Shown here: one piece after another, positions 8,674 to 17,813 of the stretch | Layout of the letters: every line of letters starts with the position of its first letter | Numbering within the stretch: position 1 is the first letter of the stretch | Assembly (NCBI RefSeq): GCF_014652795.1 | Contig: NZ_BMZM01000001.1 | Coordinates: forward strand, 806,001 to 870,000 | Length of the DNA: 64,000 nucleotides | Direction: 5' to 3' | Source: Kushneria pakistanensis | GTDB taxonomy: Bacteria > Pseudomonadota > Gammaproteobacteria > Pseudomonadales > Halomonadaceae | Program-made: the position numbers and the translations under genes | Notes under the pieces: model-generated | What the model saw: only the letters and a program-made list of their open reading frames with translations | What the model was told of the DNA's origin: nothing | Databases searched by the model: none

Positions 8674-10101
8674 TCAGTGTGGCTGTAGCGGTGGCCAGGT
8701 CACGGTCACGATCAGCCCATGCGGCTCACGGTTATGGATAACGAGCGTGGCCTGTTGCCGCTGGGTCAGCTGTTTGACGATGGAAAGTCCAAGACCGCTG
8801 CCGGTCATGCGCTGATTGGCGCGATGAAAGCGCTCGGTGATCTTCTCGAGTGACTCAGCAGGAACGCCTGGGCCATCATCGATGACCTGAATCATCGGTT
8901 GGCCTTGTATCCTGTCCAGATGCAGCATGACCGTGCCGCCATCGGGGGTGTAGCGCAGAGCGTTATCCAGCAGATTGCGCAGCAGCACCCCCAGCTCTGT
9001 TGGGTCGGCACGCACTTCAAGAGCGGACAGTCCGCTCATCTCCAGCTGCTGCTGACGATGACTGGCCAGCGGCCACATCTCACCGGCCAGCTGCGACGCA
9101 ATGGGATAGAGATCCACGACATCCTGCTGGCGCTGTGGTGATCGTTCCACGCGCGCCAGGGTCAGAAGCTGATCCACCACCCGCTGCAAACGCTCGATGC
9201 CCTGGCGTGCCTTGTCCAGTGAGCTCTGATAGTCCTGCTCGCTGGCGCGAGCGTTATCCAGATGAATCTTGAGACCCGCCAGTGGTGTGCGCAGCTCATG
9301 CGCGGCATCGGCCGTGAAGCGCCTTTCCCGGTCAAGCGCCATGCGAAGCCTTTCGATAAAGGCATTGAGGGAATCGCGAAGCCCCCACAGTTCCTGAGGC
9401 GGGGCCTGCTCGATGGGGGTAAGGTCCTGGTGATAACGCCGGGCGACTTCGGCAGACAGATTGTCGATGGGACGCAGGCCGCGACGAATGACCCACCAGA
9501 GCGCGAAGCCCAGAAGGGGCAGTATCAACAGGAAGGGAATGCTGTTGCCCAGCAGAATCTTGCTGACCAGTTCCTGCTGAAAATCCTCGCGCAGCCCCGT
9601 GGAAACCCAGACACCATGCTGCTCGTCGTAGATGCTGAACACGCGCCAGTTTTCACTGTCATAGGTGACCCAGCGATAGCCGGTCTCCTTGGGAGGCGGG
9701 AAGGGGCCGTTATCATTCCACTCGGCACTGAGCATGCGCGGCGAGCGGTCACTGTTCCAGAAACCCAGCGACAGGAGGCGTTCTTCCTCCCGAAATCGCT
9801 GTGGCGTGTTCACGGAGTGGGTATCCATGACGATACCCGAGGTGTCATCTTCTTCCATGCTATAAAAGCGCGCCGCATGGCCGGGCTGGGTCAGGCGATC
9901 CGCCAAGGCCTGGTAGTCCTGCGAATCCATGTTGATATCGATCATGCCGGTCACGATGCGCCCGAACTGGGAGAGCTGCGCGTCAAACATCTCTTCAAGC
10001 TCATGCCTGGTGATCAGCCACGCCGCCAGACCCGAGAGGATAGCGCCCAGCAGTACCAGTCCCATGACGGCCCGTGTCAGGTAGCGACGAATCGAGGTCA
10101 T
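8674..10101 (-). CDS. Sensor histidine kinase, QseC/PmrB-like
   Basis: A 475-residue inner-membrane kinase. Helix 1 spans about residues 12-31 and helix 2 about 183-205, enclosing a periplasmic sensing domain of ~150 residues; HAMP follows to ~256. The phosphorylated His is His268 in RFTADAAHELRTPLAGLK. The ATPase part shows the N box (NLLDNALRYTPDGG), G1 (VIDDGPGVP) and G2 (GSGLGLSIVKQL). Its ATG overlaps the stop of the response regulator gene by ATGA, the standard arrangement of a coupled pair. The signal cannot be read; relatives sense metals, catecholamine-like molecules or peptides. Confidence 0.92.
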   Translation of the reverse strand: MTSIRRYLTRAVMGLVLLGAILSGLAAWLITRHELEEMFDAQLSQFGRIVTGMIDINMDSQDYQALADRLTQPGHAARFYSMEEDDTSGIVMDTHSVNTPQRFREEERLLSLGFWNSDRSPRMLSAEWNDNGPFPPPKETGYRWVTYDSENWRVFSIYDEQHGVWVSTGLREDFQQELVSKILLGNSIPFLLILPLLGFALWWVIRRGLRPIDNLSAEVARRYHQDLTPIEQAPPQELWGLRDSLNAFIERLRMALDRERRFTADAAHELRTPLAGLKIHLDNARASEQDYQSSLDKARQGIERLQRVVDQLLTLARVERSPQRQQDVVDLYPIASQLAGEMWPLASHRQQQLEMSGLSALEVRADPTELGVLLRNLLDNALRYTPDGGTVMLHLDRIQGQPMIQVIDDGPGVPAESLEKITERFHRANQRMTGSGLGLSIVKQLTQRQQATLVIHNREPHGLIVTVTWPPLQPH

Positions 10102-10760
10102 TCGATCTTGTCGTCCAGGCGGTAGCCGATCCCCCGCAGGGTCACGATCAGGTTGCTGTCCAGCTTCTTGCGCAGGTGGTGAATGTGCACCTCCAGCGCA
10201 TTGGATTCGATCTCGTCACAGCAGCCGTACAGCAGCTTTTCCAGATGGGGGCGTGTGAACACCTGGCCGGGATGCTGGGCCAGCTCATGCAGGAGGGTAT
10301 ATTCACGCCGACTGAGCTTGACCAGTCGCTCCTTCCAGCTGACCTCGTGGCGGGCGTGATCGATATGCAGCGGACCGATCCTGATACTCTGCTGTGTGCG
10401 ACCACCCTGACGGCGGCTGATGGCGCGCAGTCTGGCCTGCAGCTCATCCACATCAAAGGGCTTGAGGACGTAGTCGTCGGCGCCGGCATCAAGCCCCTGA
10501 ATACGGTCTTCCAGACTGTCGCGAGCCGTCAGGATCAATACCGGAACATCGTGGGCAGCGCGAATCCGACGCAGCACTTCCATGCCATCAATGCCGGGAA
10601 GCCCCAGGTCAAGAATGACGGCATCGATCTGGCCGCGTTCAACATGCTCAAGCACACCTTCACCTTCGGTCAGCCATGTGACCTGATGACCCTCACGACG
10701 CAGCGCCGTCTCGATACCATCGCCCAGCAATACATCATCTTCGACAAATAATACCTGCAT
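10098..10760 (-). CDS. OmpR-family response regulator, QseB/PmrA-like
   Basis: A 220-residue transcription factor: receiver domain with acidic pair Asp8-Asp9, phosphorylated Asp51 (VILDLGLPGIDG) and Lys100 (DYVLKPFD), then a winged-helix DNA-binding domain (LSRREYTLLHELAQHPGQV, ending in RGIGYRLDD). I chose the ATG at 10760 (MQVLFVEDD) because receiver domains start there; the frame extends 59 codons upstream without homology. It is the first gene of the pair, transcribed with the kinase. Targets are unknown; divergent gpsA is 251 bases away. Confidence 0.92.
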   Translation of the reverse strand: MQVLFVEDDVLLGDGIETALRREGHQVTWLTEGEGVLEHVERGQIDAVILDLGLPGIDGMEVLRRIRAAHDVPVLILTARDSLEDRIQGLDAGADDYVLKPFDVDELQARLRAISRRQGGRTQQSIRIGPLHIDHARHEVSWKERLVKLSRREYTLLHELAQHPGQVFTRPHLEKLLYGCCDEIESNALEVHIHHLRKKLDSNLIVTLRGIGYRLDDKIE

Positions 10761-11011
10761 GTTGAGAGAGTCCTGATCAGAACGTTGCATGGCTGGCATA
10801 GCGCCACCCGGATGCAATGATGAATGATGGTGTAATGTTCTCATGATCCTTGTCCCTTGTGTTGATGCAAGCCATTGATTCTGCTTTCTGACCTCGAAAG
10901 CGGCCATTGGTGCCCGCAGGCGTTGTCGAACGGGCATGACGCTGCGTTACGTCTGTGGCCGGTCAGGGGTTACACTAAAGCCTGCCTATCGTCGATCAAC
11001 AAGGATTATCC

Positions 11012-12118
11012 ATGGCAGCCGAGCATCAGTCGCAGGCCAGTACAGATGATATTCGTGTGCCTCCGGTGGCCGTGCTGGGGGGCGGCAGTTTTGGCACCGC
11101 ACTGGCCAGTATTGCCGCCACTGGTGGCGCCAGAGTACGCCAGTGGATGCGCGACGCAGATCTTGTCGAGCATGTGAATACCCATCATGTCAATCATCGC
11201 TATCTGCCTGACTTCAGCATTCATCCTGATGTTGTGGCTTCTACCGATCTCGCCTGGGTGCTTGAAGAGGCGCTGCTGGTGCTGGTGGCCATCCCTTCCG
11301 GCGGCTTTCGCCAGGTCGTGCGTCAGGCGTCGCCCTATCTGGCCCCTGATGCCATCGTGGTCAGTACCACCAAGGGCATCGAAACCGACAGCTTCCTCCT
11401 GATGAGTCAGATTCTGGAGCAGGAAACCCACAGTGCGCACATCGGCGTGCTTTCGGGGCCGAACCTGGCGGCTGAAATTGCGCAGGGACATCTGAGTGCC
11501 AGTGTCGTGGCCAGCAACGATGAGCAGACCCGTTCGCGGGTGCAGGCAGCGCTTTCGTGTGATCATTTTCGTGTCTATGCCAGCAATGACCGCTATGGTG
11601 TTGAAATGGGTGGTGCGCTCAAAAACATCTATGCCATTGCCGTGGGCATGGCGGCAGCGCTTGGCATGGGCGAAAACACCCGCAGCATGCTGATCACTCG
11701 GGCGCTGGCCGAGATGAGCCGCTTTGCGGTGGCGCAGGGCGCCAATCCGATGACCTTTCTGGGGCTGGCCGGGGTCGGCGATCTGATCGTGACCTGCTCC
11801 TCGAACCTGTCACGTAATTACCGGGTAGGTTATGCAATGGGCGAAGGGCGAACGCTGGATGAGGCCGTCGCGGCGCTGGGTCAGGTCGCCGAAGGCGTCA
11901 ATACGGTATCGCTGATTGTCAGGCGGGCCAGCGAGGAGAATATCTACATGCCGCTGGCCACCGGGCTTTATCGGGTCATGTTTGAAGGCGTCGCACCGCG
12001 GGAAATGGCCACGGCGCTCATGCGCAGTGAACAGAGTAGTGACGTTGAATTTACGCTGCCGCGAGAGGATACGCGGCGTGCTCAGCAGCAAACTGCAGCC
12101 AGGGATATTTCATCATGA
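11012..12118 (+). CDS. gpsA: Glycerol-3-phosphate dehydrogenase [NAD(P)+]
   Basis: A 368-residue cytoplasmic enzyme reducing dihydroxyacetone phosphate to sn-glycerol 3-phosphate for phospholipid synthesis. The Rossmann motif is [25 protein letters not shown] and [20 protein letters not shown] carry the substrate-binding and catalytic lysines. It is about 30 residues longer than the E. coli protein, with a polar extension at each end. AAGGA precedes the ATG. Its stop codon overlaps the start of sixA (ATGA). Confidence 0.95.
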   Translation: MAAEHQSQASTDDIRVPPVAVLGGGSFGTALASIAATGGARVRQWMRDADLVEHVNTHHVNHRYLPDFSIHPDVVASTDLAWVLEEALLVLVAIPSGGFRQVVRQASPYLAPDAIVVSTTKGIETDSFLLMSQILEQETHSAHIGVLSGPNLAAEIAQGHLSASVVASNDEQTRSRVQAALSCDHFRVYASNDRYGVEMGGALKNIYAIAVGMAAALGMGENTRSMLITRALAEMSRFAVAQGANPMTFLGLAGVGDLIVTCSSNLSRNYRVGYAMGEGRTLDEAVAALGQVAEGVNTVSLIVRRASEENIYMPLATGLYRVMFEGVAPREMATALMRSEQSSDVEFTLPREDTRRAQQQTAARDISS

Positions 12119-12621
12119 AGATCTATGTAATGCGCCATGGGGAAGCCGCTTCCGGAACGCCCGACGCGCACCGGCCATTGGACACTACCGGGCAGAAGGA
12201 AGTTGCCAGTATTGCTGACTGGTTTGTCTCGCAGCTGGGCGACAGGGGGCGTCAGCTCAGGATTGTGGCCAGTCCCTATGACCGTGCCCAGCAGAGTGCC
12301 AGCATTATCGCCCGGGCGCTGCAGGTGGATGACATCATGACGCTGCCCATCATGACACCGGATGTGCCGCCCCAGACGCTGATCGAGTGGCTGACACACA
12401 ATGTCGATCCACAACATGATGATACGCCCTGGCTGTTTGTCAGCCACATGCCGCTGGTGGCAGAGCTGGTGGGCCAGCTGGTGGATGGTGGGCCCAACGC
12501 GCGCCTGCCCATGGGCACGGCGGATGTGATCGAGCTGGACGCGCAGGTATGGGCGGCCGGATGCGCGACGCTGGTACGCCATGTCACGCCGGCGACCGCC
12601 GCACTCGATAACGGCGCCTGA
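12115..12621 (+). CDS. sixA: Phosphohistidine phosphatase SixA
   Basis: A 168-residue member of the histidine phosphatase superfamily. The catalytic motif is at the very start ([11 protein letters not shown], nucleophile His8), and the second catalytic His is His111 in [11 protein letters not shown]. SixA dephosphorylates histidine-phosphorylated proteins, including the phosphotransfer protein of the nitrogen PTS in E. coli. It is translationally coupled to gpsA, an arrangement that suggests cotranscription and perhaps a metabolic link. Confidence 0.9.
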   Translation: MKIYVMRHGEAASGTPDAHRPLDTTGQKEVASIADWFVSQLGDRGRQLRIVASPYDRAQQSASIIARALQVDDIMTLPIMTPDVPPQTLIEWLTHNVDPQHDDTPWLFVSHMPLVAELVGQLVDGGPNARLPMGTADVIELDAQVWAAGCATLVRHVTPATAALDNGA

Positions 12622-12630
12622 ACCAGGATG

Positions 12631-12654
12631 ATGGCGGGCGTGTCAGCCCGCCAT
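12631..12654. terminator. GC-rich palindrome at the sixA / AEC carrier junction
   Basis: ATGGCGGGC, a 6-base loop, then GCCCGCCAT. The loop and right arm overlap the stop codon of the convergent AEC gene. There is no T run, so it is probably a bidirectional hairpin that blocks or protects both 3' ends. Confidence 0.55.
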
Positions 12655-13596
12655 ACCACTGATCTGTAGAATAAAAATGCCCAGTGTGATGGTGACACTG
12701 CTGGCAAGTGTCGTAATGGCCACTGTGTTGGCGGCAAGCCTTGCATTGCCGCCCATGGCTCTGGCCATCACAAAGCTGGCGGCCGCTGAGGGGCTGCCCA
12801 GAAACAAAAAGAGCAGCACCAGTTCCCGCCCCTCAAACCCTGCCAGCCAGGCGATGAGTACCGTCGCTGTCGGCATCCATACCATCTTCATCAGACTGGC
12901 GCCAAGCGCTACGCCGCTGGCCTCGCGAATGGCCGTCATCGACATGGTACCGCCAATGCTGATCAGCGCCAGCGGCAACGTCATGTTGGCAAAGTACTCG
13001 CCCGAGGTGTGCAGCCAGCTCGGTAGGGCAAGGCCACTGGCCGCAAAGGAAAGCCCCGCCACCACGGAAAGGATCAGCGGATTTTTAAGGATCTTGAGTC
13101 CGATGCTGCGCCAGCTGGTCTTGGCCTGTGGCTGATACCAGGCCAGCACAATGACGGCCAGTACGTTATAGAGCGGGATGAGGGTGGCCACCAGCACGCT
13201 GCCGGCAGATAGACCAAACTGCCCATACATGCTGCCTGCCAGCGCCAGCCCTATGATGCCGCCATTGCCCCGAAAGGCCGCCTGTACATAGACACCGCGG
13301 TCTTCAGGAACGACGACTCGTCGGGTGGCCCACCACCAGATCAGCAGAAAACTTGCCACTGTTGCCAGTGCCAGATAGGCCATCAGGCTCGGTATCAGTG
13401 CCTGCGACATGTCGGCATCGATCAGGGATAAAAAGAGCAGGGTGGGCATGGCGCCACGGAAAACCAGCGCCGAACTGGTATTGATAAAGGCAGTGTCGAT
13501 CCATTTGAGACGCTTGAGGGCCACGCCCAGAAGCACCATGGCAAAGACAGGAAACGTCACGTTCAGGGTTTCAGCAAAAATGGCTGACGGGTTCAT
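12643..13596 (-). CDS. AEC family (auxin efflux carrier-like) transporter
   Basis: A ~317-residue inner-membrane carrier with about ten helices in two halves, typical of the AEC family. The first helix contains LNVTFPVFAMVLLGVALKRL and the family Asn-rich entry INTSSALVF. Bacterial members include malate and malonate carriers, but substrate cannot be assigned. I prefer the ATG at 13596 (MNPSAIFAET); a start 12 codons upstream remains possible. It is transcribed towards sixA. Confidence 0.85.
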   Translation of the reverse strand: MNPSAIFAETLNVTFPVFAMVLLGVALKRLKWIDTAFINTSSALVFRGAMPTLLFLSLIDADMSQALIPSLMAYLALATVASFLLIWWWATRRVVVPEDRGVYVQAAFRGNGGIIGLALAGSMYGQFGLSAGSVLVATLIPLYNVLAVIVLAWYQPQAKTSWRSIGLKILKNPLILSVVAGLSFAASGLALPSWLHTSGEYFANMTLPLALISIGGTMSMTAIREASGVALGASLMKMVWMPTATVLIAWLAGFEGRELVLLFLFLGSPSAAASFVMARAMGGNARLAANTVAITTLASSVTITLGIFILQISGMAG

Positions 13597-13707
13597 GCAG
13601 ACATACCATATGGCGACAGGGCGCCATGACATTGTGGCGCTTCCACGAATCCGGCCCGAGAGAGGCCGATCATGAAAAGGACCGGTGGGGAAGTCGTATC
13701 AAAAGCG

Positions 13708-13794
13708 CTAGAGCGTTAGAAAGCCCGTGATCAGGCCGGCCAGCACGACTGCAAAAAAGAGACGGTTGCGCAGACGGCGGGAGGCATCAGACAT
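13708..13794 (-). CDS. Possible 28-residue single-helix membrane protein
   Basis: A very short frame encoding a basic N-terminus (SDASRRLRNRL) followed by one hydrophobic helix (FFAVVLAGLITGFLTL) that runs to the C-terminus. GGAG lies 9 bases upstream of the ATG, a good ribosome binding site. Gammaproteobacteria carry many such small inner-membrane proteins. It stands in a 417-base gap with no other gene. No family is recognised; it may be a real small protein or chance. Confidence 0.45.
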   Translation of the reverse strand: MSDASRRLRNRLFFAVVLAGLITGFLTL

Positions 13795-14013
13795 GCACGA
13801 CTCCAAAGCAGATGAGCCAAAGGGAGCGCCATCATACGCGTCAGGGGTAGGTGGAGCGACCCGAAATTCCTGTGACACTCGGTCGCGATATGGCGTGTCC
13901 TTGTCGGATACGCCTTCGGGCACGTTGCTCGATTCGCCGGGCACGACACAAAAAGTGCATCGCATCCCTGGTCGTCGTATTGTTTCGGGTTTGATGACGA
14001 TGGAGCGAGCAGG

Positions 14014-14892
14014 ATGAGTGCAAGACCGCGAGAGTGCCGTTTGGCCGATAACCGCCTGGCCGGTCTGGTATGGGAGCGGGAAGGTCTGTCAGTGGAGGCA
14101 CCGACCTGGGTGGCCCTGCATGGCTGGCTGGACAATGCCGCAAGCTTCACACGACTGGCACCACTGCTGGTGGAAAGACTCGATATTCGTATCGTCGCCA
14201 TCGACTTTGCAGGTCACGGCAAGTCCCAATGGCTGGGCAAGGGGACCGATTACGCGCTGTGGGACTATATCCACGATGTGCTGGATACGCTCGATGATCT
14301 GGGGATCGAGCGGGCCACGCTGCTGGCCCATTCGCTGGGCGCCTGTGTGTCATGTCTGCTGGCTGCAGCGCTGCCCGAGCGCATTGAGCGTCTATGGCTG
14401 ATTGATGGCATCGGCGCATTGACCACGCCGGTCGAGCAATCGACACGTCAGCTGCGCAACGGTGTGCTGGGCGTGCGTCGTCCACTCTCACCGCCGCCGT
14501 CCTACTCGAGTCTTGAAGCAGCGCTTGAGGCGCGCGTAGCCGGGGCCATCACGCCACTGGATCACGATACCGCCGAGCCCTTGATCGCCCGCAGTCTGGT
14601 GCAGGATGACACGCGAATGCGCTATCGCACCGATCCGCGGCTGCTGCGCCCCTCGCAGGTCAAGCTGACGCCCGAGCAGTCACGCGACATGCTGCTGGCC
14701 ATCCAGGCGCCGGTTGATCTGATCGAGGCGGAAAACGGCATTATCGGCAATCATCTGGATCGTGAAGGGGTGCGTCACGAGATGGGCACCCTGACCACCC
14801 ACCACGTGCCCGGCGGGCATCATCTTCATCTTGAGCCGCAAAGCGTGGTGGGGGTGGCTGACGTGATCCTCAGGGTCTACGGCGTGGCGTAA
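14014..14892 (+). CDS. Alpha/beta hydrolase
   Basis: A 292-residue alpha/beta-hydrolase fold enzyme. The oxyanion-hole region is ALHGWLDNAASF, the nucleophile elbow is LLAHSLGACVSC (Ser), an acidic residue follows in the cap half (LIEAENGIIG), and the catalytic His is in HHVPGGHHLHLEP. The sequence resembles the esterase group that includes mammalian serine hydrolase-like proteins (SERHL). The substrate is unknown. Its 3' end overlaps the convergent smr gene by 16 bases. Confidence 0.85.
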   Translation: MSARPRECRLADNRLAGLVWEREGLSVEAPTWVALHGWLDNAASFTRLAPLLVERLDIRIVAIDFAGHGKSQWLGKGTDYALWDYIHDVLDTLDDLGIERATLLAHSLGACVSCLLAAALPERIERLWLIDGIGALTTPVEQSTRQLRNGVLGVRRPLSPPPSYSSLEAALEARVAGAITPLDHDTAEPLIARSLVQDDTRMRYRTDPRLLRPSQVKLTPEQSRDMLLAIQAPVDLIEAENGIIGNHLDREGVRHEMGTLTTHHVPGGHHLHLEPQSVVGVADVILRVYGVA

Positions 14893-15461
14893 TCCTCACG
14901 CGTGCGGCGCAGCAATACATAGACGGCACCGGTGCCGCCGTCCCGGTCCTGCGCCGAGCAGAAGGCCAGCACTTCGGGGAGTTCACGCAGCCAGGCATTG
15001 ACGTGACTCTTGATAACAGGGTAGCGCGCCGCGCCTGACCATGCCTTGCCGTGCACGATCAGCACGCAGCGCGCCCGGTTGGCCCGCGATTCGTGCAGAA
15101 AGGCCTCAAGTTCAGTGCGAGCCTGCTCAAGGTCGTAACCATGAAGATCCAGGCCCGCCTGCCAGGCAATCGTCCCGCGTTTGAGCTGGGCAAGCGTTCG
15201 ATGGGGCAGGTCGCTCAGGGCAAACATGAGCGCCTCCGAGGGACGGACCGGATCGACACGCCCGTCGGAGGTGCGAGAAGAGGTTGCCGTTACCGTATTA
15301 CCGTTGCTGGCCGCTGCCTCGCGGCGATGGCGCAGCTCGCCGTGTCGTGGCGTGCGGCCGATATCGGCGCGATCGTGACGAACAGGGCGAATATCGCTGC
15401 CCTGCATGGCCTCGCGAAAGGCTGCCCGGTCGTCATCGTCAGGTTGGCGGTTACCGGCCAT
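14877..15461 (-). CDS. smrB: Smr domain endonuclease, SmrB-like by position
   Basis: A ~194-residue protein with a polar N-terminal region and a C-terminal Smr domain. The DLHG motif is GLDLHGYDLEQARTEL; the second motif is LIVHGKAWSG, where most family members have HGKG; the final strand is GTGAVYVLLRR. SmrB in E. coli cuts mRNA at collided ribosomes. The assignment rests on synteny (divergent from prmB-aroC, as in E. coli) as well as the domain. I chose ATG 15461 (MAGNRQ) because GGAGAGAAGG precedes it; ATG 15494 has no such site. Confidence 0.8.
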   Translation of the reverse strand: MAGNRQPDDDDRAAFREAMQGSDIRPVRHDRADIGRTPRHGELRHRREAAASNGNTVTATSSRTSDGRVDPVRPSEALMFALSDLPHRTLAQLKRGTIAWQAGLDLHGYDLEQARTELEAFLHESRANRARCVLIVHGKAWSGAARYPVIKSHVNAWLRELPEVLAFCSAQDRDGGTGAVYVLLRRTREDYATP

Positions 15462-15647
15462 GCCTTCTCTCCGCTGGAAGTTTTTGTCCGTCATGTTGAT
15501 CGGGGCGTCGACATCATGGATTCAGGTCGGTGAGTATAGGGAATCGGCTGCCAATGTGCAGGCATCCGGCGATGCGCCGATACGGGATAACGGGTACACT
15601 TTCGACCTTTGTCCCTTTCACTACCACTCGACAAGGCCGCCGCATTC

Positions 15648-16616
15648 ATGAGCGACGTTTCTGCCCGCATGCCTGTACCCGCCGCCGCGCCACTCTCTCT
15701 GGATGATGACACCCTGATCGATGAGCTGGTCACCGTGCGTGATTATCTGCGTCTGGCGGTCAGTGTCTTCAACGCGCACGATCTGTATTACGGACATGGC
15801 ACTGACAGCGCCTGGGATGAAGCCGTGGCGCTGGTGCTGGGCGCGCTGCGTCTGCCCCATGATGTTGACCCTGCCATTATCGATGCCCGCGTCCTTCGTA
15901 TCGAGCGCGCCCGCATTATTACGCTGTTGCGTGCCCGTGCGCTGGAGCGTCGCCCGCTGCCGTATCTGCTGGGGGAGGCCTTCTATGCCGGTTTCCCCTT
16001 CAATGTCGATGAGCGCGTGCTGATCCCGCGCTCGCCGATCGCCGAGCTGATCGAGTCGGGCTTTGATCTGTGGTTTGAGACGCGCGATCCGGCGCATATG
16101 CTTGATCTTTGCACCGGTTCGGGCTGTATCGGCATTGCTGCAGCCCTGATGATGCCCACGACCCATGTCATGCTCGCCGACATCAGCGAAGACGCCATTG
16201 ATGTGGCGCGGGCCAATATTACCCGCCACGACGTCGGTGCCCGCGTGAAGGCGGTGGCCGGTGATCTCTTTGCCCCGGTGGCCGGCCAGCGCTTTGATCT
16301 GATTGTCAGCAACCCGCCCTATGTGGACGCCGGGGATCTGGGCGGCATGCCGGCCGAGTTCGGTCATGAGCCGGCGCTGGCGCTGGGCGCCGGCGACGAT
16401 GGGCTGGATATCGTTCGACGCATGCTGCGCGAGGCGCGCGATTACCTGACCGACGATGGCGTGCTGCTTGTCGAGGTCGGCAATTCCGAGCGCCACGTGA
16501 TCGAGACCTGGCCCGAAGTGCCTTTCCTGTGGCTCGAATTCGCCCGTGGCGGGCACGGCGTATTTGCACTGACGGCCGCACAGCTGGATGAATGGGCGCC
16601 GACGCTGTCGCGCTGA
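15648..16616 (+). CDS. prmB: Ribosomal protein uL3 N5-glutamine methyltransferase PrmB
   Basis: A 322-residue S-adenosylmethionine-dependent methyltransferase. SAM motif I is [17 protein letters not shown], and the glutamine-binding motif is [12 protein letters not shown]. PrmB modifies a glutamine in ribosomal protein L3, aiding 50S assembly; its sister PrmC modifies release factors. PrmB is preferred because of the N-terminal region (RTL-type [19 protein letters not shown]) and position just before aroC. The ATG at 15648 gives a family-like start; an in-frame TTG lies 13 codons upstream. Confidence 0.92.
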   Translation: MSDVSARMPVPAAAPLSLDDDTLIDELVTVRDYLRLAVSVFNAHDLYYGHGTDSAWDEAVALVLGALRLPHDVDPAIIDARVLRIERARIITLLRARALERRPLPYLLGEAFYAGFPFNVDERVLIPRSPIAELIESGFDLWFETRDPAHMLDLCTGSGCIGIAAALMMPTTHVMLADISEDAIDVARANITRHDVGARVKAVAGDLFAPVAGQRFDLIVSNPPYVDAGDLGGMPAEFGHEPALALGAGDDGLDIVRRMLREARDYLTDDGVLLVEVGNSERHVIETWPEVPFLWLEFARGGHGVFALTAAQLDEWAPTLSR

Positions 16617-16705
16617 ACTGTCGGATGTGACAGGCCCCGGTTTGAATTTTGATCTGTCGTGCGGCCAGGTGATCGGCCCACACGACGCAATGTCAGGAAT
16701 ACAAC

Positions 16706-17797
16706 ATGTCCGGTAATACCTTCGGCAAACTCTTTACGCTGACCACTTTCGGGGAAAGCCATGGCCCGGCACTGGGCGCCATTGTCGATGGCTGCCCGCC
16801 GGGCCTGCCGCTTTGTGAGGCGGATCTGCAGGGTGATCTGGATCGTCGCCGTCCTGGCAGCTCCCGTCATACGACCCAGCGGCGCGAAGCCGATGAGGTG
16901 CGCATTCTTTCAGGGGTGTTCGAGGGGGTAACCACCGGTACACCGATCGGCCTCATGATCGAAAATACCGATCAGCGCTCGAAGGATTACTCGAAGATCA
17001 AGGATCAGTTCCGCCCGGCGCACGCCGACTATACCTATCACCACAAGTACGGCGTTCGCGACTATCGCGGCGGCGGACGCTCCAGCGCGCGCGAGACTGC
17101 CATGCGCGTGGCCGCGGGGGCGATTGCCAAGAAGTATCTGGCAGGGCGGGGCATCACTGTGCGCGGCTACATGAGCCAGCTCGGTCCGATCAGGATTGAT
17201 TTCAAAGGCTGGGAAGGGGTCGATGACAATCCCTTTTTCTGTCCCGACCCTGAGCGCGTGCCGGAGCTTGAAGCCTACATGGATCAGCTCAGGCGTGACC
17301 AGGACAGCGTCGGCGCCCGCATTACCGTGGTTGCCGAAGGCGTGCCGGTCGGGCTGGGCGAGCCGGTGTTTGATCGCCTTGATGCCGAACTGGCGCACGG
17401 CCTGATGAGCATTAACGCGGTCAAGGGCGTTGAAATCGGCACAGGATTTGACAGCATTGCCCAGCGTGGCAGTGAGCACCGCGATGAGATGACGCCCGAG
17501 GGCTTTCTCTCCAACCACGCCGGCGGCGTGCTGGGCGGCATCTCCACCGGTCAGCCGATCGTGGCGCATCTGGCACTCAAGCCGACCTCCAGCATTACCA
17601 CACCCGGTCGGTCGATCAACGTGCATGGCGAGCCGGTCGAGGTCATTACGAAGGGGCGTCATGACCCCTGTGTCGGTATTCGTGCCACGCCAATTGCCGA
17701 GGCCATGATGGCGCTGACGCTAATGGATCATCTACTGCGCCAGCGCGGGCAAAACGGTGAGGTCAGCGTCGAGACGCCTCGACTCACACAGCGCTAG
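16706..17797 (+). CDS. aroC: Chorismate synthase
   Basis: A 363-residue FMN-dependent cytoplasmic enzyme that converts EPSP to chorismate, the last shared step of aromatic amino acid, folate and quinone synthesis. Signatures: [20 protein letters not shown] at the N-terminus, [20 protein letters not shown], and GGISTGQPI near the C-terminus. Length matches the family. It follows prmB by 89 bases, and its stop codon lies in the centre of a perfect palindrome. Confidence 0.97.
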   Translation: MSGNTFGKLFTLTTFGESHGPALGAIVDGCPPGLPLCEADLQGDLDRRRPGSSRHTTQRREADEVRILSGVFEGVTTGTPIGLMIENTDQRSKDYSKIKDQFRPAHADYTYHHKYGVRDYRGGGRSSARETAMRVAAGAIAKKYLAGRGITVRGYMSQLGPIRIDFKGWEGVDDNPFFCPDPERVPELEAYMDQLRRDQDSVGARITVVAEGVPVGLGEPVFDRLDAELAHGLMSINAVKGVEIGTGFDSIAQRGSEHRDEMTPEGFLSNHAGGVLGGISTGQPIVAHLALKPTSSITTPGRSINVHGEPVEVITKGRHDPCVGIRATPIAEAMMALTLMDHLLRQRGQNGEVSVETPRLTQR

Positions 17798-17806
17798 CGC
17801 TGTGTG
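17785..17806. terminator. 22-bp perfect palindrome centred on the aroC stop codon
   Basis: CACACAGCGCT / AGCGCTGTGTG is a perfect self-complementary sequence containing the aroC TAG near its centre. It sits between two convergent genes and probably forms a hairpin at both 3' ends. A hairpin without a loop-forming spacer and no T run means termination is unproven. Confidence 0.5.
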
Positions 17807-17813
17807 GCAGCTA

